Source of the DNA: Trujillonella endophytica
GTDB taxonomy: Bacteria > Actinomycetota > Actinomycetes > Mycobacteriales > Geodermatophilaceae
Direction: 5' to 3'
DNA: 64,000 nucleotides
Assembly: GCF_019799905.1 (NCBI RefSeq)
Contig: NZ_JABGCI010000001.1
Span: 930,001-994,000, forward strand
The position numbers and the translations under genes were made by a program. Below the pieces are notes generated by a model. It had not been told where the DNA came from, did not search any database, and was given only the letters and a program-made list of their open reading frames with translations. Shown here piece after piece: positions 29,111-38,844 of the stretch (positions are counted from its first letter, which is position 1; the number at the start of each line of letters is the position of its first letter).

Positions 29111-31300
29111 ATGGCTGTCCTGCTCTCCCGACTCGGGGCCTTCTCCCACCGGCGCCGCGTGCCCGTGCTGCTCGTGTGGCTCGTCCTCCTGGTCGCCGGC
29201 GGGACCGGCGCCGTCACCCTCGGCGGCGAGACGTCGAGCAGCTTCGCGATCCCCGGCCAGGAGTCGACGAACGCCCTCGAGCGGATCGGCGAGGAGTTCG
29301 GCGGTGTCGCCGGCGCCACCGCCCGGGTGGTGTTCGAGGCACCGGAGGGGCAGACGCTCGCCGGTCCGGAGAACGCCGCCTCGATCCAGGCCGTGGTGGC
29401 CGAGCTCGGTCGGCTACCCGGCGTCGTCTCGGCCGCGGACCCGTTCGACCCGCGGAACCCGGCCGTGAACTCGGCGCAGCCGACCGTCGCCTACAGCACG
29501 GTGACGTTCGACGCCGCTCCCGGCGAGGTCACCCCGGAGCAGCAGGACGCGCTCGGCGCCGCCGTCGAGGACGCGCGCGGCAGCGGGCTCACCGTCGAGG
29601 TCGGCGGCGAGGCGGTGCAGGAGCCGCCGCACGTCGGCGGTCCCGCCGAGGTGATCGGCGTCGTCGTCGCGCTGCTGGTCCTCGCCGTCACCTTCGGCTC
29701 GCTGCTGGTCGCCGGCATGAACCTGCTCACCGCCGTGGTCGGCGTCGGCATCGGCGTCCTGGGCGTCACCATCGCCACCGGCTTCACCGAGCTCTCCTCG
29801 ACGACGCCGATCCTGGCCGCGATGCTCGGGCTGGCGGTCGGCATCGACTACGCGCTGTTCATCATCACCCGCTACCGGCAGGAGCTGGGCCACGGCTCCG
29901 ACGTCGGGACCGCCGTCGCCACCGCCGTCGGCACGGCCGGGTCCGCGGTGGTCACCGCCGGCCTCACCGTGGTCATCGCCCTGGCCGGCCTGTCCGTCGT
30001 CGGCATCCCGTTCCTCACCCAGATGGGCGTCGCCGCGGCCGCGACGATCGTGGTCGCCGTCCTCGTCGCGCTCACGCTGGTGCCCGCCGTCCTCGGCTTC
30101 CTGGGCGTGCGGGCGCTGCCGCGCCGGCAGCGCGCAGCCGTGGCCGAGGGAGCCGTCCGCACGCCCGCGGGGCGGGGAGTGCTGGCCGGCTGGGTCGCCA
30201 CGGTCACCGGGCGCCGGGTGCTGGCGCTGCTGGCGAGCGTGGTCGCCCTGGGGGTCGTCGCCGTCCCCTTCGCCTCGATGCAGACCACCCTCGTGCAGGA
30301 CCCGCCGGAGGGCAGCACCGCCGCCCGGGCCCAGGAGCTGCTCGCGGAGGGCTTCGGCGCCGGCTTCAACGGCCCGCTCGTCGTCCTCTTCGAGGGCGAC
30401 GGTGCGGCCGCGGCCGCCCAGCAGGCCCTCGGCGCGGTCTCCGAGGTCGACGACGTCGCCCGCGCTGTCCCGGGCCAGACGAACGGCGACGGCACCGCCG
30501 CCACCCTCAACGTCATCCCCGAGTCCGGCCCGGCCGACCCGGCCACCGAGCAGCTGGTGTCCGACCTGCGCACCGAGCTCGGGGACCTCGACGGCGTCGA
30601 GGTGTCGGTGACGGGGCAGACGGCCGTGAGCGTCGACGTCGCGCAGGCCCTCGACGAGGCGCTGCCGGTCTACCTGGTGCTGGTCGTCGGCCTGGCGCTG
30701 GTGCTGCTCGTGCTGGTGTTCCGCTCGCTGCTGGTGCCGCTGGTCGGCGTCCTGGGCTTCCTGCTGACCGTCGGCGCCTCGCTCGGCGCCACCGTGGCGG
30801 TGTTCCAGTGGGGCTGGATCGCCGGCGCGGTGAACCTCGACGCCACCGGGCCGCTGGTCAGCCTCACCCCGATCCTGGTGATCGGCATCCTGTTCGGCCT
30901 GGCGATGGACTACCAGATCTTCCTGGTGTCCCGGATGCACGAGGCGCACAGCTCCGGCGCCGAGCCGCTGACCGCCATCCGCACCGGCTTCCGCCAGGCC
31001 GCACCGGTCGTCGTGGCGGCCGCGCTGATCATGTTCTCGGTGTTCGCCGGCTTCGTGCCCGCCGGCGAGGCGACGATCAAGATGATCGCCTTCGCCCTGG
31101 CCATGGGGATCCTGTTCGACGCCTTCGTGGTCCGGATGGTCCTGGTGCCCGCGGCCCTGGCGCTGCTGGGGGAGCGGGCCTGGTGGCTGCCCCGCTGGCT
31201 GGGCTGGCTGCCGCGCCTGGACGTCGAGGGCGTGGCGCTGGAGCAGCGGCGCCACCCGGCAGCGGCCGAGCACGAGCCGGTCGGCGCCGGGACGCACTGA
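29111..31300 (+). CDS. MMPL/RND-family membrane exporter
   Basis: 729 residues with two halves, each one helix, a large periplasmic loop and five helices. Proton-relay segments are LGLAVGIDYALFIITRYRQE in the first half and LFGLAMDYQIFLVSRMHEAH in the second. The family exports lipids, siderophores or drugs; control by a TetR gene fits drug or lipid efflux. It lacks the long C-terminal tail of lipid-specific MmpL3. Confidence 0.92.
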   Translation: MAVLLSRLGAFSHRRRVPVLLVWLVLLVAGGTGAVTLGGETSSSFAIPGQESTNALERIGEEFGGVAGATARVVFEAPEGQTLAGPENAASIQAVVAELGRLPGVVSAADPFDPRNPAVNSAQPTVAYSTVTFDAAPGEVTPEQQDALGAAVEDARGSGLTVEVGGEAVQEPPHVGGPAEVIGVVVALLVLAVTFGSLLVAGMNLLTAVVGVGIGVLGVTIATGFTELSSTTPILAAMLGLAVGIDYALFIITRYRQELGHGSDVGTAVATAVGTAGSAVVTAGLTVVIALAGLSVVGIPFLTQMGVAAAATIVVAVLVALTLVPAVLGFLGVRALPRRQRAAVAEGAVRTPAGRGVLAGWVATVTGRRVLALLASVVALGVVAVPFASMQTTLVQDPPEGSTAARAQELLAEGFGAGFNGPLVVLFEGDGAAAAAQQALGAVSEVDDVARAVPGQTNGDGTAATLNVIPESGPADPATEQLVSDLRTELGDLDGVEVSVTGQTAVSVDVAQALDEALPVYLVLVVGLALVLLVLVFRSLLVPLVGVLGFLLTVGASLGATVAVFQWGWIAGAVNLDATGPLVSLTPILVIGILFGLAMDYQIFLVSRMHEAHSSGAEPLTAIRTGFRQAAPVVVAAALIMFSVFAGFVPAGEATIKMIAFALAMGILFDAFVVRMVLVPAALALLGERAWWLPRWLGWLPRLDVEGVALEQRRHPAAAEHEPVGAGTH

Positions 31301-31306
31301 CCGAGG

Positions 31307-31344
31307 GGCCCGCCGCCCGCGCCAGAGGGCACGGGCGACGGGCC
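31307..31344. terminator. Bidirectional hairpin
   Basis: GGCCCGCCGCCCG pairs with CGGGCGACGGGCC (13 bp, one C-A mismatch, 12-nt loop) between the convergent MMPL and arabinosyltransferase genes. Confidence 0.7.
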
Positions 31345-31348
31345 GACC

Positions 31349-34300
31349 TCACTCCGAGGACGGCCCGGGACCCGCGCCCGGCCACCAGCCCCACCCGGGG
31401 ACGACGCGCGTCGACCGGGTGACGGTGTACCCGTCCTCGGGGAGCTCCGGTTCGAGGCGCACGAGCACGCCCCACTCCTCGAAGGGGTACACGCCGGGCA
31501 TGAAGCCCACGTACTCCGTCTCGTCGGCCACGGTCTCCGCGGTCGCGTAGCTGCCGCCGCGCGAGTCGACGTGCGTCAGCTCCGGAACGGCCGCGTACGT
31601 GTCGCTCTGCACCAGCCACCGCACCGGCTGCACCATGCCGTCGGCCACCACCGGCGGCTCGATGCACGGCATGTTGAAGCCGATCGGCCAGTCCAGCGCC
31701 ACGGGCTCGTCCCCGACCAGCTCGCTGACCGTCCGGCCCTCGATCCGGTAGGGGTCGGTGACGGCGATCCAGCCCTCGTCGCTGAACTCCAGGTCCTCGA
31801 CGCGCAGCCGGACGACGTCCGCGCCGCGCGGCAGGTGGATCGCCGCGCCGAGGACGAACTGCCGCCACTCCGGCTCGCCGCTGGAGTTCTCGCCCCCGAT
31901 GTCCACGGGGAGCTCCTCGACCGGGGTGGGTGCCCCGTCGCCGATGCGGGCGTACTCCATGACCACGCCGGTGCCGGCGTCGAACTCCCCGGCGATGGTG
32001 ACGGCGAGGGCGTCCTGCTCGGAGAAGCTCGACAGCTCCAGCCACGGCGTGTTCGCGACGACGGCCGGTCCGCCGCCGCCCTCGGGACGCCACGTCGACC
32101 AGACGCGCCCGTCCTGGGGCGCCACGTCCGCCAGGTCGTCGGGGTCCGCCCCGGGCAGCGACTCGGGCTCGGCGGGGACCAGTGCCGTCGTCCGCTCCTC
32201 CGCGGAGGCGCCGGCCTCGGCCTGGGTCTGGGCCCGGTTGGCCGCGGCCGCCTCGCTCAGCGTCCGGGGCTGGACGAGTGCGACGCCGTGGTCGGCGAAG
32301 CCGCAGCCGCCGCCCCCGGTGAGCGTGTCGAGGGTGTCGCGGCCCATGGACCACGTGTCCCGCAGCCGGTAGGTGGCCAGGGCCGCACTGCCGACCTGGA
32401 TGAGCACCGAGGTGACGAGGACGGCGACGAGCGTCCCGACCACCGCGTCGGGCCACCGCGCCGGTGTCGCGCCGGCCTGGTCGGCGGAGCCGTCGAGGGC
32501 CTCGTCGGTCGTGCGGCCGGGGGCCTCGTCGGCCGTCGCGGCGGGGGCCGCGGGGGCCGCGGGGGCCGCGGCGCGCCTGCGGCCGCGCCACCAGGGGATC
32601 GCGACCACGAGCAGGCCGATGGCCAGCCACAGCAGGGGGTTCCCGAGGATGCCGGGGAGGTCCTCGTCGACGGCGAAGCCGGAGTACTCCACCTGGTGGT
32701 TGCCGCCGTGGTAGGCCAGCGCCGCCGTGAGGGCGAGGACGCCGGTCAGCACGAGCGACGCCCAGCGGTCGGGCCGCCGGCGGATGACCAGCGCGACCGC
32801 GACCGTCACTGCGAGCGCACCGGGCGCGGCCAGGGCCCCGAAGTGGTGCGTCCACTTGGTGGGGGAGGGGAGCAGGGCGGCGTTGGCGGCCAGGTAGCCC
32901 AGCGCCGGCACGGCCCAGCTGACGAGCGGGCCCGTCCGCCGGGTCGTGCGCAGGAGCACCACGGAGACGCCGACGACGAGCACCAGGGTGCCGAGGACGA
33001 CGACCGCCCGGCCCGAGGTGCTCTGGTTCGGGTCGGGGCCCAGGGTGAGGTACCAGTACCGCAGCGTCTCCTCGTACCAGGGCTCGGCCGGCCCCCGCTC
33101 CTGGTGCACCCGCAGCGCGGTGCGTGCCGTGGCCAGGGTCGCATCGCTGAAGACGATGGTCGAGGCGATGCTGGCGCAGGCGACGACCAGCGCCAGGCTC
33201 GCCCACGCACCCCACCGGGACCGCGCCAGGACCGGCCAGAGCTTGGGGGTCAGCACCAGCAGCGTCGCGGCGCAGGCCAGCCCCGAGGCGGTGATCGTGA
33301 CCGCGGCACCGGCGACGGCGGCCGCCGCGCCGATCAGCCAGACGCGGTCCCGCCGGATGGCCTGCAGCGCGAGCACGAGGGTGACCGTCCAGGCCAGGCA
33401 GACCAGCCACTCGGGACGCCCGCCGATGTTCCAGGGCAGCCACCACGCCAGGAACGCGATGCCGGCCACGAGGCGCAACGCCGCGTGCGGCCGCTGGACC
33501 AGCAGCGGCAGCAGCTGCCGGGTCAGCAGGAACCAGATCGCGATCGCGGCCGCCAGGGAGGGCAGCCGGAGCACGAACGGCGAGGTCGACAGGTCCGCGA
33601 GGGGCGCCAGGAGCGTCTGCTCGAGGACGAACGGGATCTCGGGGACGTTGAAGTAGCGGATCTGGTTGCCGACGAAGCCCGCGGAGTCGAGGGTGCGCGC
33701 CTCGAGCGTGTAGTAGTAGTCGTCGGTGTTGATGAACCCGATCGCGGTCCATCCCACCAGCGCCCCGATGACGCCGACGTCGGCCAGCAGGCGCAGCGGC
33801 CGTCCGCCCTGGGTGTCGTCCCGGAGCCGGGAACGCGCCTCCTCCCGGCGGCCGGCGGTCCGACCCCGGCGCAGCGCCTCCAGGCACGCGGCCAGCCCGA
33901 GGACGTGCAGCGCGACGAGGACGAGCTTGAGCGGCGTCGGGGAGCTCTGGAACCGGGCGTCGGGGTGGGCGACGGCCGTGGGGGAGGGGCCGTCGGCCGC
34001 CGTTGCGTCGGTGACGAAGGCGGTGACCTCGGGGACGTCGGCGCCGGGGGAGTCGGCCAGGACCTCGTCGGCGCCGCCCGAGCCGGCCAGCAGCACGGTC
34101 GTGCCGTCCTGGTCGGCCCGGACCACGAGCGAGCAGCCCGGGTCGGAGGGGACGCTGCCGGCCCACAGCTCGGTGCCCGAGGACACGATCCGCAGGGTCC
34201 CCGCGTCGACCGTGACGAAGAGGGCGCGTTCCCGGCTCCGCTCCGAGCTCTGCAGCGCGGTCGCGAAGGCCACCGCGCTGCCGCCGTCGTCCAGGGACCG

Positions 34301-34597
34301 GATGGTCGCGCAGGGCACCGTGGCGTCGAGGTCGATCGGCCGGTACGGCATGAACAGCGCCGCGGTGGACGTCGGGTCCGCGGTGTCCCGCGGCCACTGC
34401 ACCTCGGGGGTGTCGACGACGACCGGGGCCATCGGCAACGACAGGGCCAGCAGCACGGTCAGGGAGGCCAGCACCCAGGCGAGCCGCCGCGGCCACGGAC
34501 CCCGGTCCCGGCCGCCGGCCGGAGCGGCCTCGTCGGCACGGGTCGACCCGGACGGCGACGCCGCCGCGTCGTCCGTCGTGTCGGCGGACCGGGTCAC
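31349..34597 (-). CDS. Emb-type arabinosyltransferase (GT53), divergent member
   Basis: 1082 residues. A signal-anchor helix and a periplasmic N-terminal domain are followed by about a dozen helices and a C-terminal carbohydrate-binding-like domain (from about 740). Emb marks include FINTDDYYYTLEARTL in the first catalytic loop, GNQIRYFNVPEIPF, and PTKWTHHFGALAAPGA. Emb proteins use decaprenylphosphoryl-arabinose to extend arabinan on galactan outside the membrane. The first loop reads DDYYYT where Emb proteins usually have DDGYI, so donor or acceptor use may differ. The LGFP and DPA genes lie nearby. EmbA, B or C identity cannot be assigned. Confidence 0.9.
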   Translation of the reverse strand: MTRSADTTDDAAASPSGSTRADEAAPAGGRDRGPWPRRLAWVLASLTVLLALSLPMAPVVVDTPEVQWPRDTADPTSTAALFMPYRPIDLDATVPCATIRSLDDGGSAVAFATALQSSERSRERALFVTVDAGTLRIVSSGTELWAGSVPSDPGCSLVVRADQDGTTVLLAGSGGADEVLADSPGADVPEVTAFVTDATAADGPSPTAVAHPDARFQSSPTPLKLVLVALHVLGLAACLEALRRGRTAGRREEARSRLRDDTQGGRPLRLLADVGVIGALVGWTAIGFINTDDYYYTLEARTLDSAGFVGNQIRYFNVPEIPFVLEQTLLAPLADLSTSPFVLRLPSLAAAIAIWFLLTRQLLPLLVQRPHAALRLVAGIAFLAWWLPWNIGGRPEWLVCLAWTVTLVLALQAIRRDRVWLIGAAAAVAGAAVTITASGLACAATLLVLTPKLWPVLARSRWGAWASLALVVACASIASTIVFSDATLATARTALRVHQERGPAEPWYEETLRYWYLTLGPDPNQSTSGRAVVVLGTLVLVVGVSVVLLRTTRRTGPLVSWAVPALGYLAANAALLPSPTKWTHHFGALAAPGALAVTVAVALVIRRRPDRWASLVLTGVLALTAALAYHGGNHQVEYSGFAVDEDLPGILGNPLLWLAIGLLVVAIPWWRGRRRAAAPAAPAAPAATADEAPGRTTDEALDGSADQAGATPARWPDAVVGTLVAVLVTSVLIQVGSAALATYRLRDTWSMGRDTLDTLTGGGGCGFADHGVALVQPRTLSEAAAANRAQTQAEAGASAEERTTALVPAEPESLPGADPDDLADVAPQDGRVWSTWRPEGGGGPAVVANTPWLELSSFSEQDALAVTIAGEFDAGTGVVMEYARIGDGAPTPVEELPVDIGGENSSGEPEWRQFVLGAAIHLPRGADVVRLRVEDLEFSDEGWIAVTDPYRIEGRTVSELVGDEPVALDWPIGFNMPCIEPPVVADGMVQPVRWLVQSDTYAAVPELTHVDSRGGSYATAETVADETEYVGFMPGVYPFEEWGVLVRLEPELPEDGYTVTRSTRVVPGWGWWPGAGPGPSSE

Positions 34598-34645
34598 GGG
34601 GACGGGAGCGACCGGGGGGCCGCGGTCGCTGACGTCACCCGAGGG

Positions 34646-34651
34646 AGTCTA
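34646..34651 (-). promoter_or_regulatory. Candidate -10 element of the divergent emb gene
   Basis: TAGACT on the minus strand would give a leader of about 40 nt before the GTG start at 34597. Confidence 0.4.
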
Positions 34652-34692
34652 GGTAGCACTCCCCGTGCGGCCACCCGGGCCGCCGACCGCAC

Positions 34693-37311
34693 TCAGCTGC
34701 GCGTGACGCTCCCGCTGGCCTTGTCCAGCGTCAGGGTGCCGCGCTCGAACCGCTGCACGACGGTGTTCCCGCTGGGCTGCGCGTCGCCGACCGGGTAGCC
34801 GAGCGATCCGGCCTCCCAGCCGGCCTGCCCCCAGCTGGCGAGGATCGGGCCGGTCACGGCGTGCGCCCCGGTCGCGGGGGACCAGTAGATGCCGCCGCGC
34901 TCGAAGGCCTGGTAGCAGCCGCCCTGGACCAGGCCGCAGATCTCGGCGCCGGTCGGGAGCCCGACCGCGCCGGTCGTGCCGCCCGACGCGGTCCACGCGC
35001 CGACGATGGCCCCGATGACCGGGTACGCGCCGCGGGCGGCCGACCAGACGACGACGCCGCCCTGGAAGGTCTGGGTGCAGCTGTCGTGCGACGGGGTGCA
35101 GACCTCGGCGCCTGTCGGGTAGCCGAGCGGGCCGCGCTCCCAGGACTGCCGGGCCCAGGCCTGGCTGATGGCGCCCCACACGGGGTGGGTGCCACCGGCG
35201 GTGCTGCGGTAGACGGCGCCGCCGCGGAACAGCTGGTAGCAGCCGCCGCCGGGGAGCCCGCACACCTCGTCGCCCGTGGGCAGCCCGAGCGTGCCGGTCT
35301 CCCGGCCCAGGCGCTGCCACACGTCGGCGATCGACCCGACGACGGCGCGGTTCCCACCGCTGTCGCTGCTGACCACGGAGCCGTTCTGGAAGCGCTGCGT
35401 GCAGCTCACGCCGGCGACCGCGCAGGCGACGTCCGTGGTCGGCCAGCCGAGGACGCCGCCCTCGGCGCCCAGCGCGACCCAGCGGTCCCGGTGCGCGCCG
35501 CGGACGACGAGGGTGCCGGTGGGGTTGGTCCAGGTGACGGAGCCGCCGGTGAAGTCCTGCCGGCAGCCGCCGTCGCGCAGGCCGCAGACGGTGTCGGTGA
35601 CGGGGTAGCCGAGCGGGCCGCGCTCCCACTGCTGGTCGGCCCACCGCGTGGCGATCGGGCCGTTGCCGACCAGCCGGGCACCGGTGGCCGAGGACCAGTA
35701 GATGGCACCGGTCTGGAACAGCGCGTAGCAGCCCCCGCCGGTCAGGCCGCAGATCGTGCTGGAGGTGGGGTAGCCCAGGCGACCGGTCTCCCAGCCCGCC
35801 TGACCCCACTTCGTCATGAACTCACCGATGAGGTGGCGGACGCCCGTGGCCGGGGACGAGTAGATGCTGCCGTACTGGAAGGCCTGGTAGCAGCCGCCGT
35901 CGCGCAGGCCGCAGGTCTGCCAGCCGGTGGGGTAGCCGAGCGCGCCGGCCTCGTACCGGGACTGCGCCCAGTGGTCGAGGTAGGCGCCGGTGAGGGGGTG
36001 GGCGCCGGTACCGGGTGACCAGTAGACGGTCCCGCCCTGGAAGCCCTGGTAGCAGCCGCCGTCGCGCAGGCCGCAGGTCTCCGCGCTGGTCGGGTACCCC
36101 AGCGGGCCGGTCTCCCACTTCTGCACCGACCACGCCTTGGCGATCTCGCCACTGATCCCGTGCGCGCCGGTGGCCGGCGACCAGTACATGGAGCCGTTCT
36201 GGAAGGTCTGGAAGCAGCCGCTGTTCCGCAGGCCGCAGGCCTCCTCGCCGGTGGGGTAGCCGAGGCGGCCGGTCTCCCAGCCCCCCGAGGCCCACTGCTG
36301 GAGGATGGCCCCCCACACGATCCGGGCGCCGGTGGCCGGCGACCAGTAGACCGAGCCCTTCTCGAAGGCCTGGAAGCAGCCGCCGTCCTTGATCCCGCAG
36401 CTGACGAAGTTCACCGGGCTGCCCAGCGCCGCGCCTGCCTGGTTGGCGCGCGTGACCACGGCGTTGCCGCCGGGGGACTGGGTCGAGCCGAACCAGTTGG
36501 AGAAGAGCACCCAGAAGTTCCGGTTGCCGTAGGCCGAGCAGGCGTCCCCGGTGCCGACCCCGGTGCCCCGGCCGGCGGCCAGGGCGGCGGCGTTCGGCTG
36601 GTAGGGCGTGTAGATGTAGAGGTTGGCGGTGGCCTGGTTCTCGATGAAGACCTGCGAGCTACCGCAGGCGCGGTCCGGGTTGTAGAGGATCGTGTTGGTG
36701 CGCCCGGCCCGGTAGTTGTAGTTGCCCGGGTTCTTCGCATAGACCTTGAACCGCCACGCGGCCATGTAGACCTGGTTGTAGAAGCCCTCGTACCGGCTGT
36801 CACAGGCGGCGGTGTCCGGGCACGCGTAGCCGGTGGCCTTCTTGTACCGGGTCTCTGTGCCGGCGCTGGTGACGAGGGACTGCTCCTTCTCCAGCAGGAC
36901 GAGGAGCACCCGCTGGCTGATGCCGCAGGCCTGGCCGACACGCGCGATGATCCAGGCAGCGGTCTCACCCGGTGCGCCGGTGTAGGCGCCGCAGTAGGCG
37001 TCGGCCGGGCGGGTCCACGTGTCCTGCCGGTAGTTCCTCAGGCAGGGGTGGGCGCCGTCGGTGCACCTGGCGCCCTTGGCGTCCAGGAACGCCTGGACGT
37101 CCCCGGCCGACATCGCGTTGCCGTGGAAGAACATGTCGTCGCTGATGATGTTGCCCGCGCGGAACTGGCTGGTGTCCGCCACGAGCTGCAGCTCCGTGGT
37201 GGCGACCGGGTCGGTGCGGTACTGCTCGGCGGCCGAGCCGTCGACGAGCAGGAACGCGCCGACGAGCATCAGCGCGACGGCGCAGCGGAGCAGGCTCACG
37301 ACCGGCTTCAC
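34693..37311 (-). CDS. Large secreted protein with about eleven cysteine-bearing LGFP repeats
   Basis: 872 residues from a GTG that overlaps the stop of the upstream gene (GTGA). A signal sequence is followed by an N-terminal domain of about 270 residues (GNAMSAGDVQAFLDAKGARC..RVLLVLLEKEQSLVTS..YNQVYMAAWRFKVYAK) resembling a hemagglutinin/amidase-associated domain, then about eleven LGFP repeats written LGYPT..CGLRDGGC..FQ.GSVYWSPATG. Ten repeats hold two cysteines six residues apart, suggesting one disulfide per repeat. It is presumably bound to the arabinogalactan/peptidoglycan wall. Whether the N-domain is enzymatic is unknown. Confidence 0.85.
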   Translation of the reverse strand: MKPVVSLLRCAVALMLVGAFLLVDGSAAEQYRTDPVATTELQLVADTSQFRAGNIISDDMFFHGNAMSAGDVQAFLDAKGARCTDGAHPCLRNYRQDTWTRPADAYCGAYTGAPGETAAWIIARVGQACGISQRVLLVLLEKEQSLVTSAGTETRYKKATGYACPDTAACDSRYEGFYNQVYMAAWRFKVYAKNPGNYNYRAGRTNTILYNPDRACGSSQVFIENQATANLYIYTPYQPNAAALAAGRGTGVGTGDACSAYGNRNFWVLFSNWFGSTQSPGGNAVVTRANQAGAALGSPVNFVSCGIKDGGCFQAFEKGSVYWSPATGARIVWGAILQQWASGGWETGRLGYPTGEEACGLRNSGCFQTFQNGSMYWSPATGAHGISGEIAKAWSVQKWETGPLGYPTSAETCGLRDGGCYQGFQGGTVYWSPGTGAHPLTGAYLDHWAQSRYEAGALGYPTGWQTCGLRDGGCYQAFQYGSIYSSPATGVRHLIGEFMTKWGQAGWETGRLGYPTSSTICGLTGGGCYALFQTGAIYWSSATGARLVGNGPIATRWADQQWERGPLGYPVTDTVCGLRDGGCRQDFTGGSVTWTNPTGTLVVRGAHRDRWVALGAEGGVLGWPTTDVACAVAGVSCTQRFQNGSVVSSDSGGNRAVVGSIADVWQRLGRETGTLGLPTGDEVCGLPGGGCYQLFRGGAVYRSTAGGTHPVWGAISQAWARQSWERGPLGYPTGAEVCTPSHDSCTQTFQGGVVVWSAARGAYPVIGAIVGAWTASGGTTGAVGLPTGAEICGLVQGGCYQAFERGGIYWSPATGAHAVTGPILASWGQAGWEAGSLGYPVGDAQPSGNTVVQRFERGTLTLDKASGSVTRS

Positions 37312-37892
37312 GGGACGGTCACCTCGAAGACCTCGGTGACGCCGGTCGCGCCGCCGGCGTTGTAGGTGACCACGGCATCCCACGCCCCGGGGGCGAGCTG
37401 GGAGCCGGGCAGGGCCAGCAGCCCGCAGATCGTCGTGCTCGCGTCGGCGAACGCGGAGGCGGTGACGTCGTGCGACCGCTCGCCGCGCGAGAGGGTGAGC
37501 GTGCAGGTGCCGCCGTCCTCGACCCGGTCGACGACGAAGGCGTTGACCTCCACCGACCCGCCCGTCCACTCGGCGTAGCCGACCTGCACGGTCGCCTCGC
37601 CGTCCTCCGCCACCGGGCGCTCGTCCGTCGGCAGGTCGGCGGGCGCCTCGGTGTCGACGGTCTCGGTGCTGGTGACGCGGGGGTCCTGGCCCGCCGTGCT
37701 GGACGGGGCGGCGTCGCCGGCGGTGCTCTCCGCCGAGGGCGGAGCAGAGGTCGGGGCCGCGCTCGTGGTGGAGGAGGCCGCGCCGCTCCCCGACGTGTCC
37801 GGGAACGTGGCCCCGACGGCGACGGCGGACACCCCACCGACCGCGGCCAGGACGACGAACAGGAGCAACCAACGGCGGGCCGCGGTCGACAT
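37308..37892 (-). CDS. Secreted or membrane-anchored protein of unknown function
   Basis: 194 residues. One N-terminal hydrophobic helix (WLLLFVVLAAVGGVSAVAVGA), a Ser/Thr/Ala/Pro-rich spacer to about residue 80, then a beta-rich domain (TVQVGYAEWTGGSVEVNAFVVD..GGTCTLTLSRG..TTICGLLALPG..GAWDAVVTYNAGGATGVTEVFEV) with two cysteines, of Ig-like appearance. Its stop overlaps the LGFP gene start, so the two are co-translated and probably act together at the wall. No known family was recognised. Confidence 0.8.
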   Translation of the reverse strand: MSTAARRWLLLFVVLAAVGGVSAVAVGATFPDTSGSGAASSTTSAAPTSAPPSAESTAGDAAPSSTAGQDPRVTSTETVDTEAPADLPTDERPVAEDGEATVQVGYAEWTGGSVEVNAFVVDRVEDGGTCTLTLSRGERSHDVTASAFADASTTICGLLALPGSQLAPGAWDAVVTYNAGGATGVTEVFEVTVP

Positions 37893-37999
37893 GGATCACC
37901 TCGAGAGGAGCCGGTGCGGACAGGACTGCTCCCCGTCTCATCGGCACCCGGCGGTCCGGAGTTGACCCGAGCGGCTGTGGTGTCGGCCTCCGGTGCTGG

Positions 38000-38821
38000 T
38001 CAGGCCAGCAGCCTGGAGACCGCGGACAGCCGTTCGTCGCCGGCCATCGCCGCGAGCCACTGCGCCCAGCCGGGACGGGCGCGCATGGCCTCCAGCGCGC
38101 CTCGGGCGGCGTCCCGGTCGCCGCGCCGGGAGGCGGCGATCGCCGCGTAGAGGTCGCGGGCGCCCTCGGGGGCGAACACCGCCAGGGTGTCGTAGTCCTT
38201 GTCCTCGTAGGCGCGCTGCAGGTTGCGCAACATCCGCAGCTGCGCCACCGGGTCGCCGGAGTCGTCGACCCGCAGGTCGACGCGCACGCCGTCGTCCTCC
38301 TCGGTCTCCGGCTCCCCGCCGACCACCAGCAGCGCGGCGGACTGGCGACCCCGCAGGTCCCCGCCGGCGTCCTGTCCGGCCGACAGCGCGGCGAGCAGCC
38401 GGTCGGCCAGCGCGCCGGCGGTGACGGTGAACGCGTACAGCATCGCCGGGAGGACGCCGTCGGAGGCGAGCATGTTGCCCTGGACGCTGACCGCCTCGGC
38501 GACGATCTGCCCGCTGACGGGGAAGGCGCCGGGCCCGGTGTCGGCGGCGATCTCGCCGGTCGCGGACAGGACGGCGACCTGCCGGTCGGCGTCCTCGGCC
38601 GCGTGCGCCGCCCGCCGCACGAGGTCGGCCGGGGCAGTGCCCTCGGCCAGCCCGGCCAGGAGCACGCCGCCCAGCCCGCGCGGGCTGCGCGCCTGCACGG
38701 CCACCACCCCGACGCCGGGGCGTGCCCGCGGCACGGCGCGGCCGACGGCGAGGATGCAGGAGGAGACCGCGATGCCCAGCTCGCCGGAGGCCGGGTCGCG
38801 GGCGACGACGGAGAAGGTCAC
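38000..38821 (-). CDS. DUF1028 (Ntn-hydrolase-like) protein
   Basis: 273 residues from a GTG. TFSVVARDPASGELGIAVSSCILAVGRAVPRARPGVGVVAVQA is the start of DUF1028 proteins, which resemble Ntn hydrolases; VQGNMLASDGVLPAMLYAF is also conserved. The C-terminal 80 residues look like a small helical dimerisation part (LRMLRNLQRAYEDKDYDTLAVF). It lies 23 nt downstream of the CoA-transferase genes on the same strand, so it may be in their operon. Function unknown. Confidence 0.85.
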   Translation of the reverse strand: MTFSVVARDPASGELGIAVSSCILAVGRAVPRARPGVGVVAVQARSPRGLGGVLLAGLAEGTAPADLVRRAAHAAEDADRQVAVLSATGEIAADTGPGAFPVSGQIVAEAVSVQGNMLASDGVLPAMLYAFTVTAGALADRLLAALSAGQDAGGDLRGRQSAALLVVGGEPETEEDDGVRVDLRVDDSGDPVAQLRMLRNLQRAYEDKDYDTLAVFAPEGARDLYAAIAASRRGDRDAARGALEAMRARPGWAQWLAAMAGDERLSAVSRLLA

Positions 38822-38844
38822 CGGCGGGCAGGCGGGTCGGCGGG

